The translations under genes and the position numbers were made by a program. A stretch of 11,975 nucleotides of DNA from Lonsdalea quercina subsp. quercina (GTDB lineage: Bacteria; Pseudomonadota; Gammaproteobacteria; Enterobacterales; Enterobacteriaceae): positions 41,930 to 53,904 of the forward strand of contig NZ_JIBO01000005.1 in the NCBI RefSeq assembly GCF_000688655.1, in the 5' to 3' direction. The notes under the pieces were generated by a model. The model was not told the DNA's origin and did no database searches. It saw only the letters and a program-made list of their open reading frames with translations. Positions 1-7,278 of this stretch are shown here, piece by piece (position 1 is the first letter of the stretch; every line of letters begins with the position of its first letter).

Positions 1-513
<513 letters not shown>

Positions 514-518
<5 letters not shown>

Positions 519-541
519 TGCAGCCCTTTGCCCGGTAGTAT
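514..541 (+). promoter_or_regulatory. possible weak xseA promoter
   Basis: A TTGCGT hexamer (514-519) and a TAGTAT hexamer (536-541) are separated by 16 bases and would start transcription near 548, about 35 bases before the xseA ATG. Matches to the sigma-70 consensus are only partial (3/6 and 4/6), so this is a candidate only. It lies just beyond the predicted guaB UP element, so the two divergent promoters would be packed back to back. Confidence 0.25.
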
Positions 542-582
542 GAAAAGATTAACCCACTGCTTAGAAACGCGATCTCTCTCTC

Positions 583-1938
583 ATGCCACAGACTCCTTCA
601 AGCGCCATATTTACCGTCAGCCGCCTCAATCAGACGGTCAAACAACTGCTGGAAGGCGAGATGGGCCATATCTGGCTCAGCGGAGAAATCTCCAACTTTT
701 CCCAACCGTCCTCCGGCCACTGGTACTTCACGCTGAAAGACGAGCGAGCGCAGGTGCGCTGCGCCATGTTCCGTGGCAGTAACCGTCGTGTGACGTTCCG
801 ACCCCAGAACGGTCAGCAGGTGCTCATCCGCGCCATGATTACGCTGTATGAACCACGAGGCGACTATCAGCTGCTGGCGGATAGCATGCAGCCTGCCGGC
901 GACGGCCTGTTGCAACAGCAGTTTGAACAGTTGAAGCAGCGCTTGTCCGGCGAAGGATTGTTCGACCAGCAGTTCAAGCAGCCGCTGCCGAAACCGGCCA
1001 AACGCGTAGGGGTGATCACATCCGCAAGCGGCGCCGCATTACATGACATTTTGCAGGTGCTGCAACGACGCGATCCGTCGCTGCCGGTCATCATCTACCC
1101 GACTTCCGTTCAGGGAACCGATGCCCCGCCGCAAATCATCCGCGCCATCGAACTGGCTAACCTTCGCGATGAGTGCGATGTCCTGATCGTCGGCCGCGGC
1201 GGCGGTTCTTTGGAAGATCTGTGGAGCTTCAACGACGAACGCGTCGCCAGAGCGATTTTCGCCAGCCGCATTCCCATCGTTAGCGCCGTCGGTCATGAAA
1301 CTGATGTCACCATCTCTGATTTCGTCGCGGATTTACGCGCCCCGACGCCCTCTGCCGCCGCAGAACTGGTCAGCCGCAATCAGCTGGAGCTGTTGCGTCA
1401 GGTGACAATCCAGCGCCAACGGCTGGAAATGGCGATGGATTACTATCTGGCGCAGCGTCAGAGCCTGTTCACGCGTCTGCACCACCGCCTGCAACAGCAA
1501 CACCCTCAACTGAGGCTGGCGCGTCAGCAAAACCGGCTTATCCGGTTGCGTCGGCGACTGGACGATGCCGTACAACTCAGATTGCGCCAAAGCCTGCGCA
1601 GGCAAGAGCACCTCCAGCAACGGTTGATGCAACAGCCGCCGCAGCCGAGGATCCATCGCGCTCAGCAACACCTTCAGCAGTTGAACTATCGGCTGCAACA
1701 CGCGCTCGACAAGCAGATCGCTCAGAACAAACAGCGCTTTGGCGAGGCCTGCTCCCACCTGCAAGCCGTCAGTCCGCTGGCCACGCTGGGCCGAGGCTAC
1801 AGCGTCACCACGATCTCATCGGGCGAAGTGTTGAAAAAGGCGGGACAGATTACCCCCGGAGATACCCTCAGCACGCGGCTGCAAGAGGGATGGGTCGAAA
1901 GCCAGGTCACCGCCATTCATTCGGTCGACAAAGCCTGA
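583..1938 (+). CDS. xseA: Exodeoxyribonuclease VII large subunit
   Basis: XseA is the catalytic subunit of exonuclease VII. With several copies of small XseB it degrades single-stranded DNA from both ends without a metal requirement, in mismatch repair and DNA clean-up. At 451 aa it is close to E. coli XseA (456). The order is an N-terminal OB-fold DNA-binding domain (about 1-100; [21 protein letters not shown]), the nuclease domain (about 130-260), a long Gln/Arg-rich coiled coil (about 270-390; [19 protein letters not shown]) and a C-terminal XseB-contact segment ([14 protein letters not shown]). Residues equivalent to the E. coli active site are present: D155, R205 in GRGGGS (204-209), and H238 and D241 in VGHETD. 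The ATG at 583 aligns with the E. coli start; no Shine-Dalgarno precedes it, only a TC repeat. xseB is not in this window. Confidence 0.96.
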   Translation: MPQTPSSAIFTVSRLNQTVKQLLEGEMGHIWLSGEISNFSQPSSGHWYFTLKDERAQVRCAMFRGSNRRVTFRPQNGQQVLIRAMITLYEPRGDYQLLADSMQPAGDGLLQQQFEQLKQRLSGEGLFDQQFKQPLPKPAKRVGVITSASGAALHDILQVLQRRDPSLPVIIYPTSVQGTDAPPQIIRAIELANLRDECDVLIVGRGGGSLEDLWSFNDERVARAIFASRIPIVSAVGHETDVTISDFVADLRAPTPSAAAELVSRNQLELLRQVTIQRQRLEMAMDYYLAQRQSLFTRLHHRLQQQHPQLRLARQQNRLIRLRRRLDDAVQLRLRQSLRRQEHLQQRLMQQPPQPRIHRAQQHLQQLNYRLQHALDKQIAQNKQRFGEACSHLQAVSPLATLGRGYSVTTISSGEVLKKAGQITPGDTLSTRLQEGWVESQVTAIHSVDKA

Positions 1939-1971
1939 TCTCGGGCTTCGTCTGAAAATGAGTTCCTGAAC

Positions 1972-1977
1972 TATACT
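1972..1977 (+). promoter_or_regulatory. possible -10 element for the protease-emfourin operon
   Basis: TATACT at 1972-1977 matches the sigma-70 -10 consensus at 5 of 6 positions and lies 78 bases before the protease start codon, in the xseA-protease gap (1939-2054). No good -35 is found at 16-18 bp upstream, so if real it probably needs an activator or is weak. No terminator was seen after xseA, so readthrough from xseA is an alternative way to express the pair. Confidence 0.3.
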
Positions 1978-2054
1978 TATCGCTCCTTTGCTGGTTATCT
2001 ACGTTATGGACGTCCGCTCATACCGAGAGATATGCATCCATGTGGAGATGATGT

Positions 2055-3116
2055 ATGAAAGCGATTCATAGCATAGTACCCCCGTATATCCTTCATCGCA
2101 TCGTCAGCAACGGTTCTGACGAAGAGCGTCGACTCGCTCAGCAGACGCTGATGCACGTGCAGTCGCTGATGGTTTCCGCCCAAACGCCTCTCCCCGAGCA
2201 CGACGCGCTTCCCGGCGGACAGGTCCACCGCCACATTCATGATGCGCAAAATCAGCAAACGCTGCCGGGAACGCTCGTTCGAGAAGAGGGCCAGGCCGCC
2301 ACGGGCGATATCGCCACGGACGAAGCCTATGAGTATCTGGGCGCCACCTATGATTTCTTTTGGCAGATTTTCGGCCGTAACTCTCTGGACAACGCCGGGC
2401 TGCCGCTGCTTGGCTCCGTACACTACGGTCAGAATTATCAGAACGCCTTCTGGAACGGGCAGCAAATGGTCTTCGGCGACGGCGATGGAAAAATCTTCAA
2501 CCGCTTCACCACCGCCATCGACATCATCGCCCACGAGCTGGCGCACGGCGTCACGGAGAGCGAGGCGAATCTTCTTTACACCCGCCAGTCCGGCGCACTG
2601 AACGAATCGTTGTCCGACGTCTTCGGCGCTATGGTGAAACAGTTCTATTTCAAGCAAACGGCGCAGGAGGCGGACTGGATTGTCGGCGCTGGCTTGCTGA
2701 CTGAGGAGATCGACGGCAAGGGGTTAAGATCCCTGGCCCGGCCGGGAACAGCCTATGACGACCCGCTGCTCGGCACAGACCCGCAGCCAGCCCACATGCG
2801 TGATTACATCAATACCCGTGAGGATAACGGCGGCGTACACCTTAATTCCGGAATACCGAGCCGCGCCTTTTATCTGGCGGCGACCGATCTGGGCGGGTAT
2901 GCCTGGGAGAAAGCGGGCGTCATCTGGTATGACGTTTTGTGCGACAAATCTCTACCGCAGAACGCCGACTTTACACTGTTTGCCCAATACACGGTGAATC
3001 ATGCTGAACAGCGCTTCGGCATGGCGGTCGCCAATACCGTGCTACATGCCTGGCATCGAGTAGGTGTGGATACAGGACTCCCGAATGAGTATGAACGCAC
3101 AGCCCCGCTTGACTGA
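2055..3116 (+). CDS. Protealysin-like M4 (thermolysin family) neutral metalloprotease
   Basis: This is a zinc endopeptidase of peptidase family M4, protealysin/Prt1 type, 353 aa. Visible residues: zinc motif HELAH (H160, E161 catalytic, H164), third zinc ligand E184 in NESLSD, substrate loop NAFW (130-133), and the thermolysin-type D257...H262 pair in DNGGVHLNSG. The N-terminus (1 to about 50) is a short propeptide with the PPY motif (9-11) typical of protealysins, and the long FTP/PepSY propeptide of classical thermolysins is missing. There is no signal peptide or membrane segment. Family knowledge: Serratia protealysin and grimelysin cleave actin and are linked to host-cell invasion; Pectobacterium Prt1 is a close relative. 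The ATG at 2055 is supported by GGAG at 2044-2047. The 3' end overlaps the emfourin gene by 32 bp, implying a two-gene operon. Fold and catalytic class are firm; the biological substrate is unknown. Confidence 0.93.
   Translation: MKAIHSIVPPYILHRIVSNGSDEERRLAQQTLMHVQSLMVSAQTPLPEHDALPGGQVHRHIHDAQNQQTLPGTLVREEGQAATGDIATDEAYEYLGATYDFFWQIFGRNSLDNAGLPLLGSVHYGQNYQNAFWNGQQMVFGDGDGKIFNRFTTAIDIIAHELAHGVTESEANLLYTRQSGALNESLSDVFGAMVKQFYFKQTAQEADWIVGAGLLTEEIDGKGLRSLARPGTAYDDPLLGTDPQPAHMRDYINTREDNGGVHLNSGIPSRAFYLAATDLGGYAWEKAGVIWYDVLCDKSLPQNADFTLFAQYTVNHAEQRFGMAVANTVLHAWHRVGVDTGLPNEYERTAPLD
3074..3077 (+). promoter_or_regulatory. ribosome site inside the protease gene that sets the emfourin start
   Basis: AGGA at 3074-3077 lies 7 bases before ATG 3085, within the last codons of the protease gene. 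It favours 3085 over the upstream in-frame GTG at 3064 and over the second ATG at 3091. Confidence 0.55.
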
Positions 3117-3432
3117 CGACGCCATTATCGAACTGGCGCGAGAAGGCGGCATCGCCTGGATACCTAAATTATCCGGCCCGAGATGGGTGGTCTTAGCCAA
3201 ACTGCCTGCGGAAGAACGCCAACGGATCCGTGCGATATTGCACAGCGTGTTGCCTTCAGCACAGACCGACGATCCGGCCGATCGCCCCGGCCGGGGCGAT
3301 CAATTTTACTACCGGATTCACATTTTCCATGGCGATTCAGGCGGCGGCGCGCCCCCTCAGGTGTGGCTGGTTCCCGAACGGGCTGCGCCGGAACTGGACG
3401 TCCTGTGGCAGAACGCACAGCCAGCACCCTGA
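3085..3432 (+). CDS. Emfourin-family protein, presumed inhibitor of the adjacent M4 protease
   Basis: A 115-aa protein of about 12-13 kDa beginning MSMNAQPRLTDD. Features are a REGGIAWIP segment (about 20-28), an LPAEERQRIRAILHSVLP helix (about 40-57), a Gly/Pro-rich loop DRPGRGDQ (66-73), then beta-strand-like FYYRIHIFHGD and a PQVWLVPE segment. There is no signal peptide and no cysteine. Length, sequence pattern and position directly after a protealysin gene match emfourin, the slow tight-binding proteinaceous inhibitor of Serratia protealysin whose gene forms a two-gene operon with the protease. It overlaps the protease gene by 32 bp (3085-3116), which suggests translational coupling, so inhibitor would be made with the enzyme. 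A GTG at 3064 could extend it by seven residues. The role is inferred from family and context. It converges on yfgJ with only 30 bp between the stop codons. Confidence 0.8.
   Translation: MSMNAQPRLTDDAIIELAREGGIAWIPKLSGPRWVVLAKLPAEERQRIRAILHSVLPSAQTDDPADRPGRGDQFYYRIHIFHGDSGGGAPPQVWLVPERAAPELDVLWQNAQPAP
3280..3301. repeat. perfect 22-bp GC-rich palindrome inside the emfourin gene
   Basis: The two 11-base halves 3280-3290 (GATCGCCCCGG) and 3291-3301 are exact reverse complements. In RNA this gives a 9-bp stem with a GGCC loop. On the plus strand it is followed by AATTTTAC, a short T run, so it faintly resembles an intrinsic terminator. It encodes residues 66-73 (DRPGRGDQ), a probable surface loop. 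Whether it acts as a site or is a coding coincidence is unknown. Confidence 0.6.
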
Positions 3433-3462
3433 TGTCAGCAGCGGCAACTCAAACCATCGGCA

Positions 3463-3705
3463 TCAGGGGAGCGCGTCAGGCAGAACCGGTTGGCAGCGAA
3501 ACGTCACACGTTTTTTTGAAACCAACGCCTTCTCCTGCGGACAAAAATAATCGACCGCGCCGCAGGCTTTGAGCACCTGTAGCGGCTGCCCACAATCCGG
3601 ACACAGAGGCTCACGCCGATAATCCTGTTGACACTCGGCACAGCGAAAACGCTCATCGCTGCGCTCTCTCATTTCATGCTGGCACCGTGGACATAAAAAG
3701 GTCAT
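3463..3705 (-). CDS. yfgJ: YfgJ-like double zinc-ribbon protein
   Basis: A small 80-aa protein with two four-cysteine zinc ribbons: C5/C8/C22/C25 (CPRC...CAEC) and C35/C38/C48/C55 (CPDC...ACGAVDYFC). The stretch LCPDCGQPLQVLKACGAVDYFC followed by SKKRV is nearly identical to E. coli YfgJ (about 71 aa), which fixes the family. The biochemical role is unknown; a metal-bound structural or nucleic-acid-contact module is only a guess. The ATG at 3705 is chosen because MTFLCPRC aligns with the start of the E. coli protein. Upstream in-frame ATGs at 3723 (preceded by GAGGG) and 3741 could add 6 or 12 residues. The C-terminus is longer than in E. coli and carries an extra Cys71. It lies downstream of the der terminator with no obvious promoter of its own, so readthrough may feed it. 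Confidence 0.85.
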   Translation of the reverse strand: MTFLCPRCQHEMRERSDERFRCAECQQDYRREPLCPDCGQPLQVLKACGAVDYFCPQEKALVSKKRVTFRCQPVLPDALP

Positions 3706-3760
3706 GCCACTCTCTTTTTCCATCGTGTTGTTCCCTCTCATCCGTCTTGTCGTCCTGAAA

Positions 3761-3790
3761 TAAAAACGGGGCAGAAAATATTCTGCCCCG
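3761..3790 (-). terminator. rho-independent terminator after der
   Basis: A perfect 10-bp stem (3767-3776 CGGGGCAGAA with 3781-3790 TTCTGCCCCG) and a 4-base loop are followed, on the minus strand, by a run of five T (3766-3762). It begins about 28 bases after the der stop codon and fits a strong intrinsic terminator for the long minus-strand block. The T run is on the minus-strand side, so it acts on der transcripts. Confidence 0.92.
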
Positions 3791-3818
3791 CAGGTCGGAG
3801 TTACCGTTCCAAGTTGGC

Positions 3819-5312
3819 TTATTTGCCTTTTTTGATGTGCTGCATCAACCGCTTACGTTTACGTAGCTGGTTTGGCGTCAACGTATTACGTTTGTTCGCG
3901 AACGGGTTTTCCCCTTCTTTGAACTGAATACGAATCGGCGTTCCCATCACTTCCAACGAACGACGGAAGTAGTTCATCAGGTAGCGTTTATAAGAGTCGG
4001 CCAGATCTTTCACCTGGTTGCCGTGGATCACGACGATAGGCGGGTTGTAGCCCCCAGCGTGCGCATATTTGAGTTTCACGCGGCGCCCACGCACCAGCGG
4101 CGGCTGATGGTCGTCAACGGCCATACGCATAATGCGCGTCAGAAGCGAAGTGCTGACCCGGCGAGTCGAGCAAGTGTAGGCCTCTGTAATCGACTCAAAG
4201 AGGTTACCTACGCCACTGCCGTGCAACGCGGAAATGAAGTGAATACGGGCGAAATCAATGAAGCCCAGACGCAGATCCAGCGTCTCCTTCACTTGCTCTC
4301 TTACATCCTGGGAAAGACCATCCCACTTGTTGACCACGATCACCAGCGAACGACCGCTGTTCAGGATAAAGCCCAACAGAGACAGATCCTGATCGGAGAT
4401 CCCTTCGCGCGCATCGATCACCAGCAGTACCACATTGGCGTCTTCAATCGCCTGCAGTGTTTTGATGACGGAGAATTTTTCGACGGTTTCCGTGATCTTG
4501 CCGCGCTTACGCACCCCTGCGGTATCAATCAGAATATATTCGCGCTCGTCACGTTCCATAGGAATGTAAATGCTGTCGCGCGTCGTACCAGGCATGTCGT
4601 AAACCACGACCCGGTCTTCACCCAGGATACGGTTGGTCAAGGTCGACTTACCCACGTTAGGGCGACCGACGATAGCCAGCTTGATCGGCAAAGACTCCGG
4701 ATCGAAGTTATCCTCGGCTTCGGCGTCCTCTTCGGCCTCCGTTTCGATGGCCAACTGCTCCGCCCAATAAGCGGCATTAGCTTCTTCTTCCGTCAGTTCC
4801 TGCGGCTCTTCGTCCTGGTCTTCCGCGAACGGAAGCAGCACTTTTTCCAGCAGGCTGGTCACGCCGCGGCCGTGCGATGCCGCAATCGGGTAGACTTCCC
4901 CGAGGCCCAGCGAATAGAAGTCCGCCGTGCCGGTATCCACATCAATACCGTCGATTTTGTTGGCGACCAGGAAGGTGGACTTTTGACGGTTGCGCAGATG
5001 CCGGGCGATGCCCAGATCCGCCGGCATCAATCCATCACGGGCGTCAACCATGAACAGAACGATATCCGCTTCTTCAATCGCCAGCAGAGACTGGTCCGCC
5101 ATCCGCGTTTCCACGCCCTCTTCGCTACCGTCAATACCGCCCGTATCGATGATAATGAACTCGTTTCCTTCCACCTCGGCACGACCATACTTGCGGTCAC
5201 GCGTCAGCCCAGGGAAATCCGCCACCAATGCGTCACGAGTACGCGTCAAGCGGTTAAACAGCGTGGATTTCCCCACATTCGGGCGCCCGACCAGCGCGAC
5301 GACAGGTATCAT
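3819..5312 (-). CDS. der: Ribosome biogenesis GTPase Der (EngA), tandem GTPase
   Basis: Der is an essential GTPase that binds 50S precursors and promotes late large-subunit assembly. The 497-aa protein (E. coli 490) has two G domains. G1 has GRPNVGKS at 9-16, DTGG at 56-59 and NKID at 118-121; G2 has GRPNVGKS at 216-223, DTAG at 263-266 and NKWD at 328-331. They are joined by a very acidic linker (about 162-205, rich in Glu and Asp), and a basic KH-like domain ends in [13 protein letters not shown]. All nucleotide-binding motifs are intact. The ATG at 5312 has GAGG 8 bases upstream. A TATAAG hexamer (5334-5329) without a good -35 might be a weak promoter. It is the last gene of the hisS-yfgM-bamB-der run; a 146-bp gap with a strong hairpin separates it from bamB, and a terminator follows. 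Confidence 0.98.
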   Translation of the reverse strand: MIPVVALVGRPNVGKSTLFNRLTRTRDALVADFPGLTRDRKYGRAEVEGNEFIIIDTGGIDGSEEGVETRMADQSLLAIEEADIVLFMVDARDGLMPADLGIARHLRNRQKSTFLVANKIDGIDVDTGTADFYSLGLGEVYPIAASHGRGVTSLLEKVLLPFAEDQDEEPQELTEEEANAAYWAEQLAIETEAEEDAEAEDNFDPESLPIKLAIVGRPNVGKSTLTNRILGEDRVVVYDMPGTTRDSIYIPMERDEREYILIDTAGVRKRGKITETVEKFSVIKTLQAIEDANVVLLVIDAREGISDQDLSLLGFILNSGRSLVIVVNKWDGLSQDVREQVKETLDLRLGFIDFARIHFISALHGSGVGNLFESITEAYTCSTRRVSTSLLTRIMRMAVDDHQPPLVRGRRVKLKYAHAGGYNPPIVVIHGNQVKDLADSYKRYLMNYFRRSLEVMGTPIRIQFKEGENPFANKRNTLTPNQLRKRKRLMQHIKKGK

Positions 5313-5380
5313 TGTTACAACCTCATTGCTTATATTTCAATTCGTTACAGCGAGCTTAGCCGGCTGATCATCAAAGACGA

Positions 5381-5409
5381 AACGGCTCCTGATAGCGTCA
5401 GGAGCCGTT
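5381..5409 (-). other. strong hairpin between bamB and der (attenuator or processing site candidate)
   Basis: The arms 5381-5392 (AACGGCTCCTGA) and 5398-5409 (TCAGGAGCCGTT) pair perfectly over 12 bp around a 5-base loop. In the minus-strand transcript the stem is followed by TTTCGTCTTTGATG, an interrupted U-rich stretch, so it looks like a leaky intrinsic terminator or an mRNA-stabilising or processing hairpin that would lower der expression relative to bamB. The mirrored side on the plus strand lacks any T run. Confidence 0.65.
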
Positions 5410-5458
5410 CGACGGGCGAAGGCCTTCTGGCGCCTTAGCCCGGAGTAAAACACGTGTA

Positions 5459-6640
5459 CTAGCGAGTAAAGGCGTAAACCTCTCCGCCTTTAGCCTGGAT
5501 CAGCAGCTTATCGCTGGCTACCACGGGATTGCTCAGGAATCCGGAGCTATCCACTTTCTGCTGAGAAACGAAACGGCCATCGGTCGTGTTGACCCAATGC
5601 ATATAGCCTTCAGCATCCGCAACCACCAGATAACCATTATACAGCGCCGGTGCCGTCAGATTACGATGCAACAATTCGCTCTGACGCCAGATGCTCACGC
5701 CGCCGTTGGTACTCAAGGCCACGATACGATCGTCCTGATCGACCAGATAGATACGGTCGCCATCAACGATGAAGTCATTCACCGAACCCAGCTCACGTTT
5801 CCACAAAATCTGACCGGAGCGCAGGTCCAGCGCCGTCAGGTTGCCGTGGTAACCCAGCGCATAGACCACTTCGCCGACGATCACTGGCGTGGTATCGACG
5901 TCGTTCAGACGATCGATTTCAGTGGCGCCGCTCGGCTGGGAAATTCGCTGCTGCCAAATCAGTTGCCCCTGATTAATCAGTACGGCGCTCACGCGACCGT
6001 TGTCGCCGCCAACGATGGCTGCGCCAAAGGCAGTCGCAGGAGCAGATTCACCGCGTACCGACAATGACGGCATATCCAGGTTTACCGTCCACTTGACGGC
6101 ACCGTCAGATTCGTTCAGCGCCTGCAGCATACCATTGCTGGTGTGCACCAGCACTACGCCATCACTGATAACCGGATGGGAAGTGACTTCGCCTGCGACC
6201 GGCGTTTCCCAGACCCGTGAACCGTCATCGGCATTCAGGGCGAACATCTTCGCTCTTTCGCTGCCGACGTAGACGTGATTACCGGCAACCGAGACGCCGC
6301 CGGACAGCAGCGCCGGACGATTCGCCGACAACAGCCCCGTCTTCTCAGACAGGTCAGCCTTCCATTTTTCTTCGCCGTTGCTCAAGTCCATCGCTTTGAC
6401 CGTACCGCGTCGGTCAGCCGCATACACACGGCTGTCCTGCCAGGCCGGACGCAAATTGGAATAGAAATCACCGATACCGCTGCCGATTGAACGACTCCAG
6501 ACTTTCGTCGGCGTGAACTGATTCTCTACCTGCGGCAGAGGGGACATTTTAACGACGTCCTCTTCACGGTCGAATAGCGAACAGCCGCTCAGCAGGGCAG
6601 TTGAAACCAGTCCTACCAAAAGTGTTTTACGCAATTGCAT
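5459..6640 (-). CDS. bamB: Outer membrane assembly lipoprotein BamB
   Basis: BamB is a lipoprotein of the BAM complex that binds the BamA POTRA domains at the periplasmic side of the outer membrane and helps insert beta-barrel proteins. The 393-aa sequence (E. coli 392) begins with a lipoprotein signal MQLRKTLLVGLVSTALLSGC. The lipobox is LSGC with lipidated C20, followed by Ser, which favours outer-membrane sorting by Lol. The rest is an eight-bladed beta-propeller of PQQ-type repeats with recurring ALN.DG/ALDLRSG blade signatures. The BamA-contact loop is present as LSVR at 193-196 (LSLR in E. coli, one residue earlier). The ATG at 6640 has AGAGGA 6-7 bases upstream. It starts 10 bp after the yfgM stop, so it is cotranscribed with yfgM and probably coupled. 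Older name yfgL. Confidence 0.97.
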   Translation of the reverse strand: MQLRKTLLVGLVSTALLSGCSLFDREEDVVKMSPLPQVENQFTPTKVWSRSIGSGIGDFYSNLRPAWQDSRVYAADRRGTVKAMDLSNGEEKWKADLSEKTGLLSANRPALLSGGVSVAGNHVYVGSERAKMFALNADDGSRVWETPVAGEVTSHPVISDGVVLVHTSNGMLQALNESDGAVKWTVNLDMPSLSVRGESAPATAFGAAIVGGDNGRVSAVLINQGQLIWQQRISQPSGATEIDRLNDVDTTPVIVGEVVYALGYHGNLTALDLRSGQILWKRELGSVNDFIVDGDRIYLVDQDDRIVALSTNGGVSIWRQSELLHRNLTAPALYNGYLVVADAEGYMHWVNTTDGRFVSQQKVDSSGFLSNPVVASDKLLIQAKGGEVYAFTR

Positions 6641-6650
6641 GGAATTCCTC

Positions 6651-7265
6651 TTAGCTGGACAGGTTGTTCAGTTTCATTCGTAACAGGGCCTGCAGCCCCT
6701 GAGGAGGCTGAGACTCAATGCCTTTTTCGTACGCACTGCGCGCGCCCTGGTTATCGCCTTTGCTGACCAGCACGTCGCCGCGAACGTCTGCAATCATCGC
6801 GGCCCAGCTTTCCGTCTTGATGGCATCCAGCGTTTTCAGCGCGTCGTCCGCTTTTTTCTGTGCAAGCTGGACCCGCGCCAGGCGCAGGTTGATCAGCGTT
6901 TGCAGATCGGCGTTGTTGCTCTGAGACAGCGCCTGAGTCAGCTGCTGCTCTGCTTTGGCGAAATCTTTCAATTCAGCGTAGTGAGCCGCCAGCTCCATCG
7001 AAGCAAGCGCGCCGTAGTTGTTTTTGTTGCCGGCAGCAAACGCTTCCACCGCCGTGGTGCCCTTACCTGCCGTCAGCGTTTCACTGGCTTGCTGATAAGC
7101 CGACGATATTTCCATCGCGCTATTGTCCTGATGGCTTTGCCAGAAACGCCAACCTACCAGCGCCCCGATACCCAGGACTACACCGACAGCCAACGCCTTG
7201 CCGTTTTCTCTCAAGAAACGTCGCAGCGCATCAACCTGTTCATTTTCTGTGGTATAGACTTCCAC
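6651..7265 (-). CDS. yfgM: YfgM, membrane-anchored TPR protein of the Sec translocon
   Basis: A 204-aa protein (E. coli YfgM 206) with a short cytosolic N-terminus (MEVYTTENEQVDALRRFL), one transmembrane segment at about 24-42 (ALAVGVVLGIGALVGWRFW) and a periplasmic TPR-like domain (about 45-204; NLRLARVQLAQKKADDALKTLDAIK). In E. coli YfgM binds PpiD next to SecYEG, assists release of secreted proteins toward periplasmic chaperones, and has been linked to RcsB stability. The start codon is GTG at 7263-7265, preceded by GAGGAG that overlaps the hisS stop region; it aligns with residue 1 of the E. coli protein. It lies 13 bp after hisS and 10 bp before bamB, which indicates one transcript. Confidence 0.95.
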   Translation of the reverse strand: MEVYTTENEQVDALRRFLRENGKALAVGVVLGIGALVGWRFWQSHQDNSAMEISSAYQQASETLTAGKGTTAVEAFAAGNKNNYGALASMELAAHYAELKDFAKAEQQLTQALSQSNNADLQTLINLRLARVQLAQKKADDALKTLDAIKTESWAAMIADVRGDVLVSKGDNQGARSAYEKGIESQPPQGLQALLRMKLNNLSS

Positions 7266-7278
7266 GGTGTCTTTCTCC

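Noticed and set aside
1929..1947. Possible terminator at the end of xseA (AAGCC...GGCTT)
   Set aside because: Only a 5-bp stem overlapping the stop codon and no T run follows.
2004..2657. A 217-codon minus-strand open frame opposite the protease gene
   Set aside because: The plus-strand frame carries the complete M4 catalytic motifs; the antisense frame has no recognisable domain or ribosome site.
4023..5438. A 471-codon open frame on the plus strand, fully antisense to der
   Set aside because: It lies over the well-conserved der gene, its translation (many His, Arg, Gln, Val) resembles no family, and it reflects codon bias of the opposite strand.
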